Part shown: piece after piece, positions 26,446-33,984 of the stretch
How the letters are laid out: every line of letters begins with the position of its first letter
Numbering within the stretch: position 1 is the first letter of the stretch
Assembly (NCBI RefSeq): GCF_016804325.1
Contig: NZ_CP043627.1
Location: 6,221,501-6,285,500 of the forward strand
Reading direction: 5' to 3'
Length of the DNA stretch: 64,000 nt
DNA from: Methylobacterium aquaticum
GTDB taxonomy: Bacteria > Pseudomonadota > Alphaproteobacteria > Rhizobiales > Beijerinckiaceae
The notes under the pieces: generated by a model
What the model was told of the DNA's origin: nothing
Database searches by the model: none
What the model saw: the letters and a program-made list of their open reading frames with translations, nothing else
Position numbers and translations under genes: made by a program

Positions 26446-27275
26446 TTATAATTCTTTCCATCTTTTAACTGCAATAATATCGTTGGGGGAAGGCGTTTTC
26501 CCCCGACGTTCGTCGGTTTGTATTCGAGCGTATGCATCAAGGCCTGCCTTTATAACTGCCCGGCGATTCCTAGCCTCGTCGGAGGTCGGGATACTTAGCG
26601 CAACTTTTCGCCACTCCTCATTCCTCAGCCACTTGCTGAGGGCAGGGACGTAGCGCCGATCCTCTTTCCGCCAGCCGGGCCGCTGGGCGAACGAGGGCAG
26701 CGCCCGTATGATGAGCCCGAAGGACGGCTTGAGACCCTTGGCTACCCATACATCCCATGCCTTGCGAGCGTCAGCCCGGTCAGGGTTTAGGAGCGCGTAT
26801 GCGCTCAGCAATTCCATGAATTGAGAATCATCATTCCAAACACCCCCGAAACGCCCGTAGGGGGTAAGGGGGTATCTGTTTCAGTATTTTCTTTTTCAGT
26901 ATTACTAGAGGCGGGTTTTCCGCTGCGGTTTTCCCGCGGCGGTTTTGCCGGAGCGGACAATCCGCTCTGGTTTGATTCGGTACAGATTTCATATTCATAA
27001 GCCGCAAACTGGCCTGTTTCAGTTTTGGAACGCTCGCGCTTGAGCCATCCGCGGTCCAGAAGCTCCTGCAAGCCAGCCCTAACAGCGTCCTTTTGATCCT
27101 TACTTTCCTTCACCAAAGCGGACTCATAAAATGTCCAGTCATCCGGCTTGGAGTACATGAGGCAGTAGAGGCCCTTGGCCTTCAGAGACAGCTCAGCGTC
27201 GCGCAGGAGCGCGTTGGGCACCGTGGTGAACCGCGAGGGTGCCTTACGCAGGCGATTGGGGGATGCCGTGGTCAT
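26446..27275 (-). pseudogene. Replication-protein-like phage gene, frame broken once
   Basis: The first part (26805-27275) reads RFTTVPNALLRDAELSLKAKGLYCLMYSKPDDW, a helix-turn-helix start typical of phage replication and DnaD-like proteins. The second part (from 26817) has DARKAWDVWVAKGLKP and RRYVPALSKWLRNEEWRK, the usual C-terminal end of such proteins. One extra C in the C5 run at 26843-26847 joins them as GVSGGVWNDDSQFMELLSAY. It is thus one gene of about 276 residues with a single-base loss, either an assembly error or a real lesion. Confidence 0.6.
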
Positions 27276-27709
27276 GACCGGTCCTCCAACAGCTTGACGG
27301 CCTCAGCGCCGATCAGCGGCCTGCCGTTGCCATCGAGGAGGTAGGCCGCAAAGACGTGCCCAAACGACAGCGCGCCGGACTCAACAGCCGTGACGTTTCC
27401 CTTCACCCAGTCGCGGATGATGCTGTCCGCCGCCAGCAGGCCCTTTTCCAGCGCCGCGCGCTCCCACTGGGCAGCAGTACCGCGGCGGCGGCTATTCCAG
27501 GGGTTGGCCTTGAGGTAGAGCGCCGCCCACCCACCGGCCGATACCCGGAACTCCACCGGGTGCCCGCGCCAGCGGAACTGGAGCATAATGGTGTGGGTGG
27601 CGAAATCATCCATGAAGCCGATTTGATCACAGCCGAACCGGCGCAGGATCTTCGTGGCTTCAGCGCGGGCAGAGGCGCCGCTTGTGGCATTTTCGTAGGG
27701 TAGAGACAT
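27272..27709 (-). CDS. Conserved prophage protein of unknown function
   Basis: A 145-residue protein starting MSLPYENATSGASARAEATKILRRFGCDQIGFM, then VEFRVSAGGWAALYLKANPW and GLLAADSIIRDWVKGNVTAVESG. This text is a family repeatedly seen in Rhizobiales prophages, usually beside replication genes, and never assigned a function as far as I know. It overlaps the replication-like gene by 4 bp (ATGA) and is 2 bp after the ASCH-like gene, so all three form one leftward operon. Confidence 0.7.
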   Translation of the reverse strand: MSLPYENATSGASARAEATKILRRFGCDQIGFMDDFATHTIMLQFRWRGHPVEFRVSAGGWAALYLKANPWNSRRRGTAAQWERAALEKGLLAADSIIRDWVKGNVTAVESGALSFGHVFAAYLLDGNGRPLIGAEAVKLLEDRS

Positions 27710-27711
27710 GG

Positions 27712-28485
27712 CTATGCCTCCACCCGCTTGAACTCAACGACCCAGACCCATGGCGACGCGTCCCAGCTTCCGGCGCCATTTATGCTGTCCCAAAATTTTG
27801 GAAACGCCTCGGCAGGATTGGGGCCGAACGCCATCATCTCACGCTGGCATCCTCCTTCGGCCTTGATGTCGTCTTTGCTGATGTCCTGCAGCCGCTCCAC
27901 CCGCACGCTGACAATCTCCAGCAGGATGCGGCTGGCCCACCGGGGCATGTGGATGGACGACCGCCAACGCATCTCGCGCTCAGCTAAAACCTCTCCCTTC
28001 AAGCCAATTAGATCGTAGAAATTGCATGGGTTCACGTCTTCGCCATCAGCGGCGTAATACAGCCCTGATTTAGTGCTGAAACGAGCGTCACCGTTTAGGT
28101 GCTGGCGAGCTTCTTCCAGTGTTCCGGGCCAATCATAGATGTCCGACTCTCCGCCGGTCTCATAATCGGTGGTTTCGCGGACTACCTGCCACGTCTCCCG
28201 CACCCAAAGCCGGTCACCCGGCTGGCCGTAGGGGCAGCGGACCCACTGAACGCAGTCCTCAAGCGGATTTTCCTTAATGTGATGGGAAAAGCGGGCACAT
28301 AGGCCATTCCCAGTGCCAAAGAGCCGACAACGTAGCTGATAGCTTTGCAGAAACTCCCAATGGTGGCCGCGCGGCTGGACCTTGAGCGTCCGCCGGGTTT
28401 GGGTTTTGCGCCCCTCAAGGATGGCGCGGACCATAGGTCCAGAAAATAAGATTGGGCGTTCTTTTACGCGGGCATGTTCATGCAC
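27712..28485 (-). CDS. Phage ASCH-like/morphogenetic protein
   Basis: A 257-residue protein. RPILFSGPMVRAILEGRKTQ and QTRRTLK near the start, then GDRLWVRETWQVV and WASRILLEIVSVRVERLQDIS, are the marks of phage proteins with an ASCH (PUA-like) fold. These are often called morphogenetic proteins, though RNA or modified-base binding is more likely. It is first in a leftward operon with the two genes after it. Confidence 0.75.
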   Translation of the reverse strand: MHEHARVKERPILFSGPMVRAILEGRKTQTRRTLKVQPRGHHWEFLQSYQLRCRLFGTGNGLCARFSHHIKENPLEDCVQWVRCPYGQPGDRLWVRETWQVVRETTDYETGGESDIYDWPGTLEEARQHLNGDARFSTKSGLYYAADGEDVNPCNFYDLIGLKGEVLAEREMRWRSSIHMPRWASRILLEIVSVRVERLQDISKDDIKAEGGCQREMMAFGPNPAEAFPKFWDSINGAGSWDASPWVWVVEFKRVEA

Positions 28486-28581
28486 GGCCTCAGCTTTCTT
28501 TTGTGGCTCCCTCAGCTAATGTTTAGCCAGGCGGGCGCTGAGGGCGACCCGCCCGCAGCTATTCAGCTTGCAGCTTGGGTT

Positions 28582-28598
28582 CATGTCAAATAGTTTAT
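28582..28598. promoter_or_regulatory. Half-site related to the TTGACGT box
   Basis: ATGTCAAATAGTTTATT matches GACGTCAAATAGTATTT at 23741. It is about 30 bp before the start of the DUF5677-like gene (28628), which argues against the longer frame from 28568. Confidence 0.35.
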
Positions 28599-28627
28599 TG
28601 CTTCTGTTCGTCACGTGTGCGGGCACT

Positions 28628-29497
28628 ATGAGCACAGAACCAGACTCAATGCCGTTGGATGAGCGTGTAAAGCTGATCCGGGAGATGATGGGACTCATCG
28701 ACACTGTTATTGGCGACATCAGTCGGATGCCCTTTGCTAAAGGGTCCGATGAAGAGCTGTATCAGATTGTCAGACGCGCTGCCGTAGTCCGGCAGAGGGA
28801 GGGGTTAAATGCTATCCTGACTCTTTGTGAAACAGGGCACGGTGCGTTCGGTGTATGCTTACTACGTCCGGCATACGAAGAGATGCTGTGGCTGGAATAC
28901 CTGGCCAAACACCCCGATGTCGCGGCCAAGCTGATTGTGAACATGGCACGCGAGAATGCCAGAGAAGCTATGCAAGTGCAGCTCGACTACATCGGACGAG
29001 ACGGGATGAAGGCGGTTGGCTTCACGATGAAATTTGTGAAGCACTTCCTGGCGGCTAGCAGCGAAGCTAGCGCAACTCTAAAATCGCTAGGCAATAAGCT
29101 CGGATGGCGACAGAATTCTGTGAAGCCGACGGTCTCTCATATTGCTCAGCAGGTTGGGAGAAAGGCGGAATACGATTTCATATATGAGGCCACGTCGAAA
29201 TTTGTGCATTTTTCACCTAACGAACTGATGCGCCGGGCCTGGGGCACTCACAAGGAGATGCACATAGCGTCCAAGAATTTCACCAGCTACTGGGCTCCAT
29301 TTGCACTGCACTGGGGACTAAGAATTTTGATGGATACCATGATCGTATCGCTCGGTTCACACGATGAGAAATCTCCGGCCTCAGAGCAAGCCCATGCGAG
29401 GATCATGGAAATCCTTGAGAGTGGCGTCGTGCCGCCAATACCGATCATAACCCCTGTTGAGCTGGCTTGGGGAGATAGGCCCTCCCAATCCGCTTAA
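28628..29497 (+). CDS. DUF5677-like protein
   Basis: A 289-residue, mainly helical protein. FGVCLLRPAYEEMLWLEYLAKHPD, then YEATSKFVHFSPNELMRR with a conserved K-x-V-H, follow the DUF5677 pattern (an all-helical family, often near mobile DNA, function unknown). Start ATG 28628 (MSTEPDSMPLDERV) is preferred because the box at 28582 lies before it. It is AT-richer than the host. It may be cargo with a defence role, but that is speculation. Confidence 0.6.
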   Translation: MSTEPDSMPLDERVKLIREMMGLIDTVIGDISRMPFAKGSDEELYQIVRRAAVVRQREGLNAILTLCETGHGAFGVCLLRPAYEEMLWLEYLAKHPDVAAKLIVNMARENAREAMQVQLDYIGRDGMKAVGFTMKFVKHFLAASSEASATLKSLGNKLGWRQNSVKPTVSHIAQQVGRKAEYDFIYEATSKFVHFSPNELMRRAWGTHKEMHIASKNFTSYWAPFALHWGLRILMDTMIVSLGSHDEKSPASEQAHARIMEILESGVVPPIPIITPVELAWGDRPSQSA

Positions 29498-29609
29498 CGA
29501 TGGTCGGTTAATGCAGAAGGTAATCTCGGCCCTTACGCAAATACTTTTTCTGGACAAAGGTAAGCTACTGGCAAAGGCTTGGTGGTTATCTCACACCGGA
29601 GCTTTTTCC

Positions 29610-29879
29610 ATGGAAACCGACGACTATGTGCCGGTGAAGGTCTTTGTGACCCTGATAAGGGTGGACCGGCAGGGCTACACCCGCGAGGGCTACTACTACG
29701 GGGCCGGTCAGAACGGCCACCGGTGGAGCATCTACGGGGAAACCTGCTGCATCGGCCTGACACAGGGCTTTGTGCGCGGGCGTGACGGCCGACGCACCCG
29801 CGCCCAGGCCATCAAGGAGGCCACCGCCGTCCTGGTCGGCTCCGGCCACTACCGGCCGGATGAAATCGTGATCGAGTAG
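29610..29879 (+). CDS. Hypothetical small protein
   Basis: An 89-residue protein, METDDYVPVKVFVTLIRVDR then YYYGAGQNGHRWSIYGETCC, beta-rich with many Tyr, ending in a helix (TRAQAIKEATAVLVGSGHY). GGAG lies 10 bases before ATG 29610. The frame extends to 29457, but that part overlaps the DUF5677-like gene. A small AGCCCCGCAAGGGGCT hairpin follows the stop (29878-29893). No family recognised. Confidence 0.5.
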   Translation: METDDYVPVKVFVTLIRVDRQGYTREGYYYGAGQNGHRWSIYGETCCIGLTQGFVRGRDGRRTRAQAIKEATAVLVGSGHYRPDEIVIE

Positions 29880-29979
29880 CCCCGCAAGGGGCTATTCCTC
29901 TGCCCCCATCTGCCCCGGCCTGCCGTCCTGACGGCCCGGGGCTCACCGGCGACCCTGCGGCCAGTCCCCGAGGCCGCCG

Positions 29980-30537
29980 ATGTATCCGGACGCCCATCAC
30001 ATCCTGAAACCGCTGGATCAGATTGCGGCCCGGGGGCACCCGTTCTCCCGCGTCTTTGCGGACTGGCTCACCATGTCCTGCTGCGCCTTCACCGGCGGGA
30101 AGCAGGAGGAGCTGTATCTGGAGACGCTACGCCCCTACCTCGACAACCGCCGGAGCGGCGACCGCAACGCGGACCTGTTCTCCTCAGCCCTTGGGGGCTG
30201 GCTCTACGCTATGAAGGAGGCTGACCGGCGGGGCGAGTTCCGGGACTATCTTGGCCATATCTTTCAGGACCGAGTGACCAAGGGCGAGAAAGGCCAGTTT
30301 TTCACGCCCGAGCATCTTTGCACGCTCATGGCCGAGATCACCGGCCCCATCGAGCCCGGGGCAAGGGTGAACGATCCAGCCTGCGGCAGCGGGCGCACCC
30401 TGATGGCCGCAGCCAGCAAACAGCGTCATGCCAAGTTCTGCGGCAGCGACCTGGACATGAACTGTGTCCGAATGACCCACCACTGCGAGATCGTCGAGAC
30501 CGGCAACGAGAGCTGGCGCTTCAAGAACCGGGCGTGA
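29980..30537 (+). pseudogene. N6-adenine DNA methyltransferase, cut off by IS21
   Basis: The N-terminal 164 residues are native: helical YLGHIFQDRVTKGEKGQFFTPEHLC, then motif I VNDPACGSGRTLM (AdoMet binding), as in HsdM-like and phage N6_Mtase proteins. The catalytic NPPF motif is missing. From 30473 the frame runs into the last 19 codons of istB and stops at 30537, so the product is a fused, inactive stub. A probable lost remainder lies beyond the IS remnant. Confidence 0.8.
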
Positions 30538-30690
30538 GGGCGGCCTGTGCGCGGCTCATCCTGGCCCCCTGCTCAGCCCGGCTGCGCCACCCCGACCCGC
30601 TTCGCCGGGCTGAGCAGGGGCGTCGCGCATGCTCAACAAGGGGGCCCGATTGGACGCCGATCAGGGGTCCCGTTCCGATGCCGTTTGACA
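30473..30690 (+). mobile_element. One-ended IS21 remnant (218 bp)
   Basis: Identical to the reverse complement of 14364-14581: the last part of istB, the GC-rich stem-loop and the terminus ending CCGTTTGACA. istA, most of istB and the other end are gone. The inner edge joins the methyltransferase in mid-gene, so a deletion ran from the gene into the element. Confidence 0.92.
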
Positions 30691-30843
30691 TTCTGGCTGG
30701 AGGTCGAGCCCGCCTACCCCTACCGGGCGCGTCTCCACGCCCCCGGCGAGGTCACCAAGCATCTCTCTTACGAGGAGGCATGGAAGATGTTGTGGGAGCA
30801 GCACTACAGCCGCGTGATGCGCCAGCAGGCCATCCGCTTTTAG
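30691..30843 (+). pseudogene. Orphan 3' coding remnant after the IS21 end
   Basis: About 50 codons, FWLEVEPAYPYRARLHAPGE to the stop after QQAIRF, with no start of their own. This may be the tail of the methyltransferase or of a gene between them. The reading frame is continuous with IS sequence only by chance. Confidence 0.5.
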
Positions 30844-30893
30844 GAAGGAGGTGATCCCTATCTCGTGAGGCACCACGTTACGGTCCATGTGGG

Positions 30894-30929
30894 AGACCCC
30901 GCCGCAGTGATGCGCCGGGGTTTCTTTTG
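30894..30929 (+). terminator. Intrinsic terminator
   Basis: GACCCCG and CGGGGT arms around a 14-base loop, followed by TTCTTTTGTT. It ends the transcript of the broken methyltransferase region. The stretch 30844-31139 has no supported gene; a 13-base perfect Shine-Dalgarno match lies at 30845-30857. Confidence 0.65.
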
Positions 30930-31139
30930 TTGGTGGGGTACCCCTGCCCCTTCAGCGCCTCAAGGCACGCTGCCGCTCTCCGGCCTTGACCCGCCGCCCG
31001 GTCCGGGAAGTCTGGCTGCCATCGGACCGACGCCTTGCGCGGTCACATTGCCCGTTCCCGCCCTGATATGCCCCGACACGCAAGCTGCCGCCGGGCCCGA
31101 GGGCATGGCCCAATCCTCCCGCCAACCGCAGGAGGACCC

Positions 31140-31541
31140 ATGACCCCCACCAAGCCTGCCACAGCCACCCCGCCGCCCGGCCCGGCCGCCGCCGCCGTTC
31201 CCATCGAGGAGAGACCCAGCATCCGCGAGCGCGCCCGCGCCGCTATCCATCACCCGCTGTTTGCCGCCGCCTTGTGCGGCATCGTTGCCGCCGGTGCGGT
31301 GGCGTTCTCCGCCAGGGGGTGCGAGCTGCACATCCCCGAGCCTATCCAGAAGCTGCTGATGAAGACGGACGAGCCCAGGCCGGTGCGCCCCATCCCCATC
31401 ACGGTACCGGAGCCGTTGCCGCCGCCCCCGCCGCCGGTGCGGTACGTGCAGGAGCCCGCGCCGGTGACTCTGCCGCCCCCGAAACCCAAACCGCCGGTGC
31501 AGCGGTGCATCAAGGTCAACGAGTTTCGTATCTGCAAATGA
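31140..31541 (+). CDS. Proline-rich single-pass membrane protein
   Basis: A 133-residue protein: a Pro/Ala-rich cytoplasmic start, one membrane helix (HPLFAAALCGIVAAGAVAFSA), then a Pro-rich periplasmic tail (PLPPPPPPVRYVQEPAPVTL) ending in a small Cys-containing tip (VQRCIKVNEFRICK). This resembles phage lysis accessory (spanin-like or RzlA-like) and TonB-like proteins in layout, but no homologue is evident. CAGGAGGACCC precedes ATG 31140. Confidence 0.6.
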   Translation: MTPTKPATATPPPGPAAAAVPIEERPSIRERARAAIHHPLFAAALCGIVAAGAVAFSARGCELHIPEPIQKLLMKTDEPRPVRPIPITVPEPLPPPPPPVRYVQEPAPVTLPPPKPKPPVQRCIKVNEFRICK

Positions 31542-31544
31542 AAG

Positions 31545-31566
31545 AGGCCCGGGGTTTCCCGGGCCT
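31545..31566. terminator. Bidirectional hairpin between convergent genes
   Basis: AGGCCCGGG-GTTT-CCCGGGCCT with short T/A runs on both sides, between the genes ending at 31541 (+) and 31571 (-). Confidence 0.75.
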
Positions 31567-31570
31567 TTCG

Positions 31571-31948
31571 TCATTCTGCCGCCTGCTGGATCAGGTATGC
31601 CTCTTTCGGGAGGCCGCTTTCTTCCATCTCGGCCCGGAGCCACTTCGGATCGGCACCACGGCCAGACCAAGTAACTCCCGGCTCTTTCTTCGATTCGTAC
31701 TTAGGCGGCGCGGGCTTGCCGGTACGGCCTTCTCCTGCCTGCTTAGTTTGGAGCGCAGGTTCCGGCCGACCGGTCAGCGCGTCCAGCTGGGCGAGCTGGT
31801 CCATGAGTTCCTTGCGCCGCTGGGCGGCACCTTCCTCGATGATGCGCTGAAGGACGTGGAGGGTAGATACCTGCTGCTCAAACTCCAGTTGGCGGAAGTT
31901 TTCCACCACGTCGGCCGCGTAGTCAGGTTCCTGAGATTTAGCGGCCAT
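31571..31948 (-). CDS. H-NS-family nucleoid protein
   Basis: A 125-residue protein. The N-terminal helix (VVENFRQLEFEQQVSTLHVLQRI) is suited to dimerisation. A linker leads to the C-terminal DNA-binding part KYESKKEPGVTWSGRGADPKWL, with the H-NS TWSGRG core that reads AT-rich minor grooves. H-NS-like proteins on mobile DNA often silence their own AT-rich genes (xenogeneic silencing). Its place in the island suggests this role for the CBASS and phage-type genes; that is inferred. Confidence 0.82.
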   Translation of the reverse strand: MAAKSQEPDYAADVVENFRQLEFEQQVSTLHVLQRIIEEGAAQRRKELMDQLAQLDALTGRPEPALQTKQAGEGRTGKPAPPKYESKKEPGVTWSGRGADPKWLRAEMEESGLPKEAYLIQQAAE

Positions 31949-32045
31949 GGGCCACTCCGTAAAAGGTATGAGGAAGCCTATAAGGCCCGGGAATTTTCAC
32001 CGGGTCAATAGGGCTTTCATTTTCTCACTAGGCTGAGTTTTTTAA

Positions 32046-32059
32046 TTGACGTTTAATAG
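32046..32059 (+). promoter_or_regulatory. Candidate operator/-35 box
   Basis: TTTTTTAATTGACGTTTAATAG here repeats TTTTAATTGACGTTCAAT at 23755-23772. TTGACG could be a -35 element for the rightward genes from 32097. Confidence 0.5.
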
Positions 32060-32096
32060 GTTTTTAATCATATTAAAGGACAACGAAAGACAGAAC

Positions 32097-32387
32097 ATGA
32101 GCGCAACAAAAGTGGCGGTTTATGCCGAGCGTATTCTGAGGGCAAAAGGAACCTCTCTCAAAAACTATATGCCCAGCAGCCAGACCGATATTCTTAATGC
32201 AGTTTCAAGCGTTATGCAGGAGGTCGAAGCTGATGTTCGCGCATCACTGAATGCGCCTTCACTCACTGGTGACACTCACTCGCTGATTAAGGATCTATGG
32301 TGGTTCATTGAAAATGTGAACGAGGATTCAAAAGATAGGGCTGACAGGTTCTTTTCCTTGCGCGAGAGAGTAAGGGAAGCCCTCTAG
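32097..32387 (+). CDS. Hypothetical protein
   Basis: A 96-residue helical protein (VAVYAERILRAKGTSLKNYM, then SLIKDLWWFIENVNEDSKD), acidic towards the middle. AAAGGAC precedes ATG 32097. It is first of four closely packed rightward genes (32097, 32390, 32647, 33122). No family recognised. Confidence 0.5.
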   Translation: MSATKVAVYAERILRAKGTSLKNYMPSSQTDILNAVSSVMQEVEADVRASLNAPSLTGDTHSLIKDLWWFIENVNEDSKDRADRFFSLRERVREAL

Positions 32388-32389
32388 GT

Positions 32390-32650
32390 ATGCCCAAAGC
32401 TCCCCCTCCTCTTTTCCACCTCTTGGTTTTGAACGGGGAGCCTTTGGCCCCGCCGCCGTCACCGGCGGTGGCGAGAAAGTGCAGAGCGCGAGTACCTGCA
32501 ATTCCTAAGCCCGCGCAGCCGGTATGCCCGTCTGAGAAAGGGAATTGGCTATCGGAGAGAAAGCGGGAGTTGGGCCTTACGGCCCAGCGTAAAAGATGGT
32601 TGGGCCGGTCGCTTGCGCGCCCGGGTGATAAGGGAGGGGACAATGCATGA
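32390..32650 (+). CDS. Hypothetical small basic protein
   Basis: An 86-residue protein, Pro- and Arg-rich (MPKAPPPLFHLLVLNGEPL; WLSERKRELGLTAQRKRWLG). It starts 2 bp after the gene before it and overlaps the next start by 4 bp (ATGA), which supports real coding. Function unknown. Confidence 0.45.
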   Translation: MPKAPPPLFHLLVLNGEPLAPPPSPAVARKCRARVPAIPKPAQPVCPSEKGNWLSERKRELGLTAQRKRWLGRSLARPGDKGGDNA

Positions 32651-33117
32651 AAGGCGGAGCGAGGCCGGGAGCCGGGCGCAAGCACGGGTCAGGCAAGTGG
32701 GGGTGCAAGACCGTCTTAGTTCGAGTGCCGGAGCATCTTAAGGCCGAGGCTTTGGCTTGGGTGGCCTCCCGGATCAACGGCGGCCCCGGCGGGGAAGTGC
32801 GGGTGGCATCAACCGGAGAGGCTGGCCGGAGCCCTGTCGGGCTCCCCACTCCTTCCGTTGCGCCTCGCCCCGGCCATCGTGAGTGCCCCCAGCGGCCAGT
32901 GGGTAGCGGTGGGGACCCTGCGCCCACCGCTCAACCAGAAGGAAGCGAAGGACGAATCAGCCGCCTTGAGGCAGCCGTGGAAATCGGTCGCACCTACATC
33001 TTAGGTGCTCTCAGCCGTAACCGCGGCAAGCCGTGGGCCATGGAGATCTACCGGCGCGACCTCGCCAGCCTGAATCAGGCGCTAGGCCAGCCAGAAACCC
33101 CAACCAACGGAGACTAA
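32647..33117 (+). CDS. Hypothetical phage-type protein (RPGAGRK start)
   Basis: A 156-residue protein opening MKGGARPGAGRKHGSGKWG, the GARPGAGRK tag seen at the N-terminus of many phage terminase small subunits and regulators, and VLVRVPEHLKAEALAWVASRI, a ribbon-helix-helix-like segment. The middle is low-complexity Pro/Gly. A DNA-binding role is a reasonable guess. It is coupled to the genes on both sides. Confidence 0.5.
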   Translation: MKGGARPGAGRKHGSGKWGCKTVLVRVPEHLKAEALAWVASRINGGPGGEVRVASTGEAGRSPVGLPTPSVAPRPGHRECPQRPVGSGGDPAPTAQPEGSEGRISRLEAAVEIGRTYILGALSRNRGKPWAMEIYRRDLASLNQALGQPETPTNGD

Positions 33118-33121
33118 GGAT

Positions 33122-33889
33122 GTGAACGCCGTTCCCCAGCTCGCTTTCGATTTTATAGCCCCGCCAGTTTCAGTGCGGACGCCAACACCCATTGCCGACC
33201 GCATCATCGCGGCAGGGCTGGAGGCAAACGACTTCCTGCTGAACCTCAATAGGGGCCTTACGAATCCGGACGAGGTACCCGCACCAAGCCGAATGTACCG
33301 CTTCCCCATTGTGTACCAGGAGCCTGATGAGGAATACGGTGAGCCAGAGGCTTTGTACCTGCGCCATCCGGGTCTTGCGCGGATGCCCTTTGTGTTGCGC
33401 GTGCAGGAGCTGCTGGGGGTGGCGATCAAACCCCGCGAGTTGGACAAATTCGGGCGGCCATATTGCGAGCTTGCTCAGTGGTGGCACGCGACCGACCTGA
33501 TGAGCGACGCTCACTGGCAACGCTTGTGGGAGAGCCGCCACCTGACCACTGAGGATCACATCGTTCACGCCATCCAGTTTGGCATGGAGCTTCCCGCCTC
33601 ATGGGAGGGGAAGAGCAAACGCCAGCCCCGCCTCTCAGTAACGACTGCCCGGAGGCTGCTGCTTGAGATGGGGCATGGGGAGCCCGCCGACCGGAGCGAA
33701 GCGGCGATTCTGGGCGAAGGTTTGAGCCCCGGCCACATCGGCAAAACGTGGGCTCTAAACGTGCGCGCGCCCGGACCAGCCGGTGCATGGCTAATTGTCC
33801 ACGGCATCGAGGACAATTGGTTCACGCGCGAGGGTGGGGGCCACCTGGTGCTTTCCCCGAAGTGCCTCACCGCGCGAGGGCTGTCCTGA
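33122..33889 (+). CDS. Hypothetical protein, last gene of the island
   Basis: A 255-residue protein starting at GTG 33122 after GGAGACTAAGG. It has an acidic N-terminal half and LAQWWHATDLMSDAHWQRLW, then a region of RLSVTTARRLLLEMGHGEP and a C-terminus with ALNVRAPGPAGAWLIVHGIE. I do not recognise it. It ends 100 bp before the attR-like repeat, so a role in excision is conceivable but no recombinase signature is visible. Confidence 0.5.
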   Translation: MNAVPQLAFDFIAPPVSVRTPTPIADRIIAAGLEANDFLLNLNRGLTNPDEVPAPSRMYRFPIVYQEPDEEYGEPEALYLRHPGLARMPFVLRVQELLGVAIKPRELDKFGRPYCELAQWWHATDLMSDAHWQRLWESRHLTTEDHIVHAIQFGMELPASWEGKSKRQPRLSVTTARRLLLEMGHGEPADRSEAAILGEGLSPGHIGKTWALNVRAPGPAGAWLIVHGIEDNWFTREGGGHLVLSPKCLTARGLS

Positions 33890-33984
33890 CTGGCGCGCAG
33901 CTGGCGCGCACCCGGATGACCCACGAAGGGACCGGGTGCCCCAGTTCGCCCCCTGTTCACGGGGAAACGTGTGATTTCTCAGGA

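Noticed and set aside
14364..30690. Composite transposon bounded by inverted IS21 ends, carrying the CBASS-like genes
   Set aside because: Both outer ends are the same (istB-side) end and the flanks show no target duplication. The ldtR 3'-end repeats explain the island borders better.
30865..31143. Small protein gene after the strong SD-like site
   Set aside because: The frame crosses a clear intrinsic terminator, is Pro/Gly-rich without structure, and overlaps the start of the better-supported gene at 31140.
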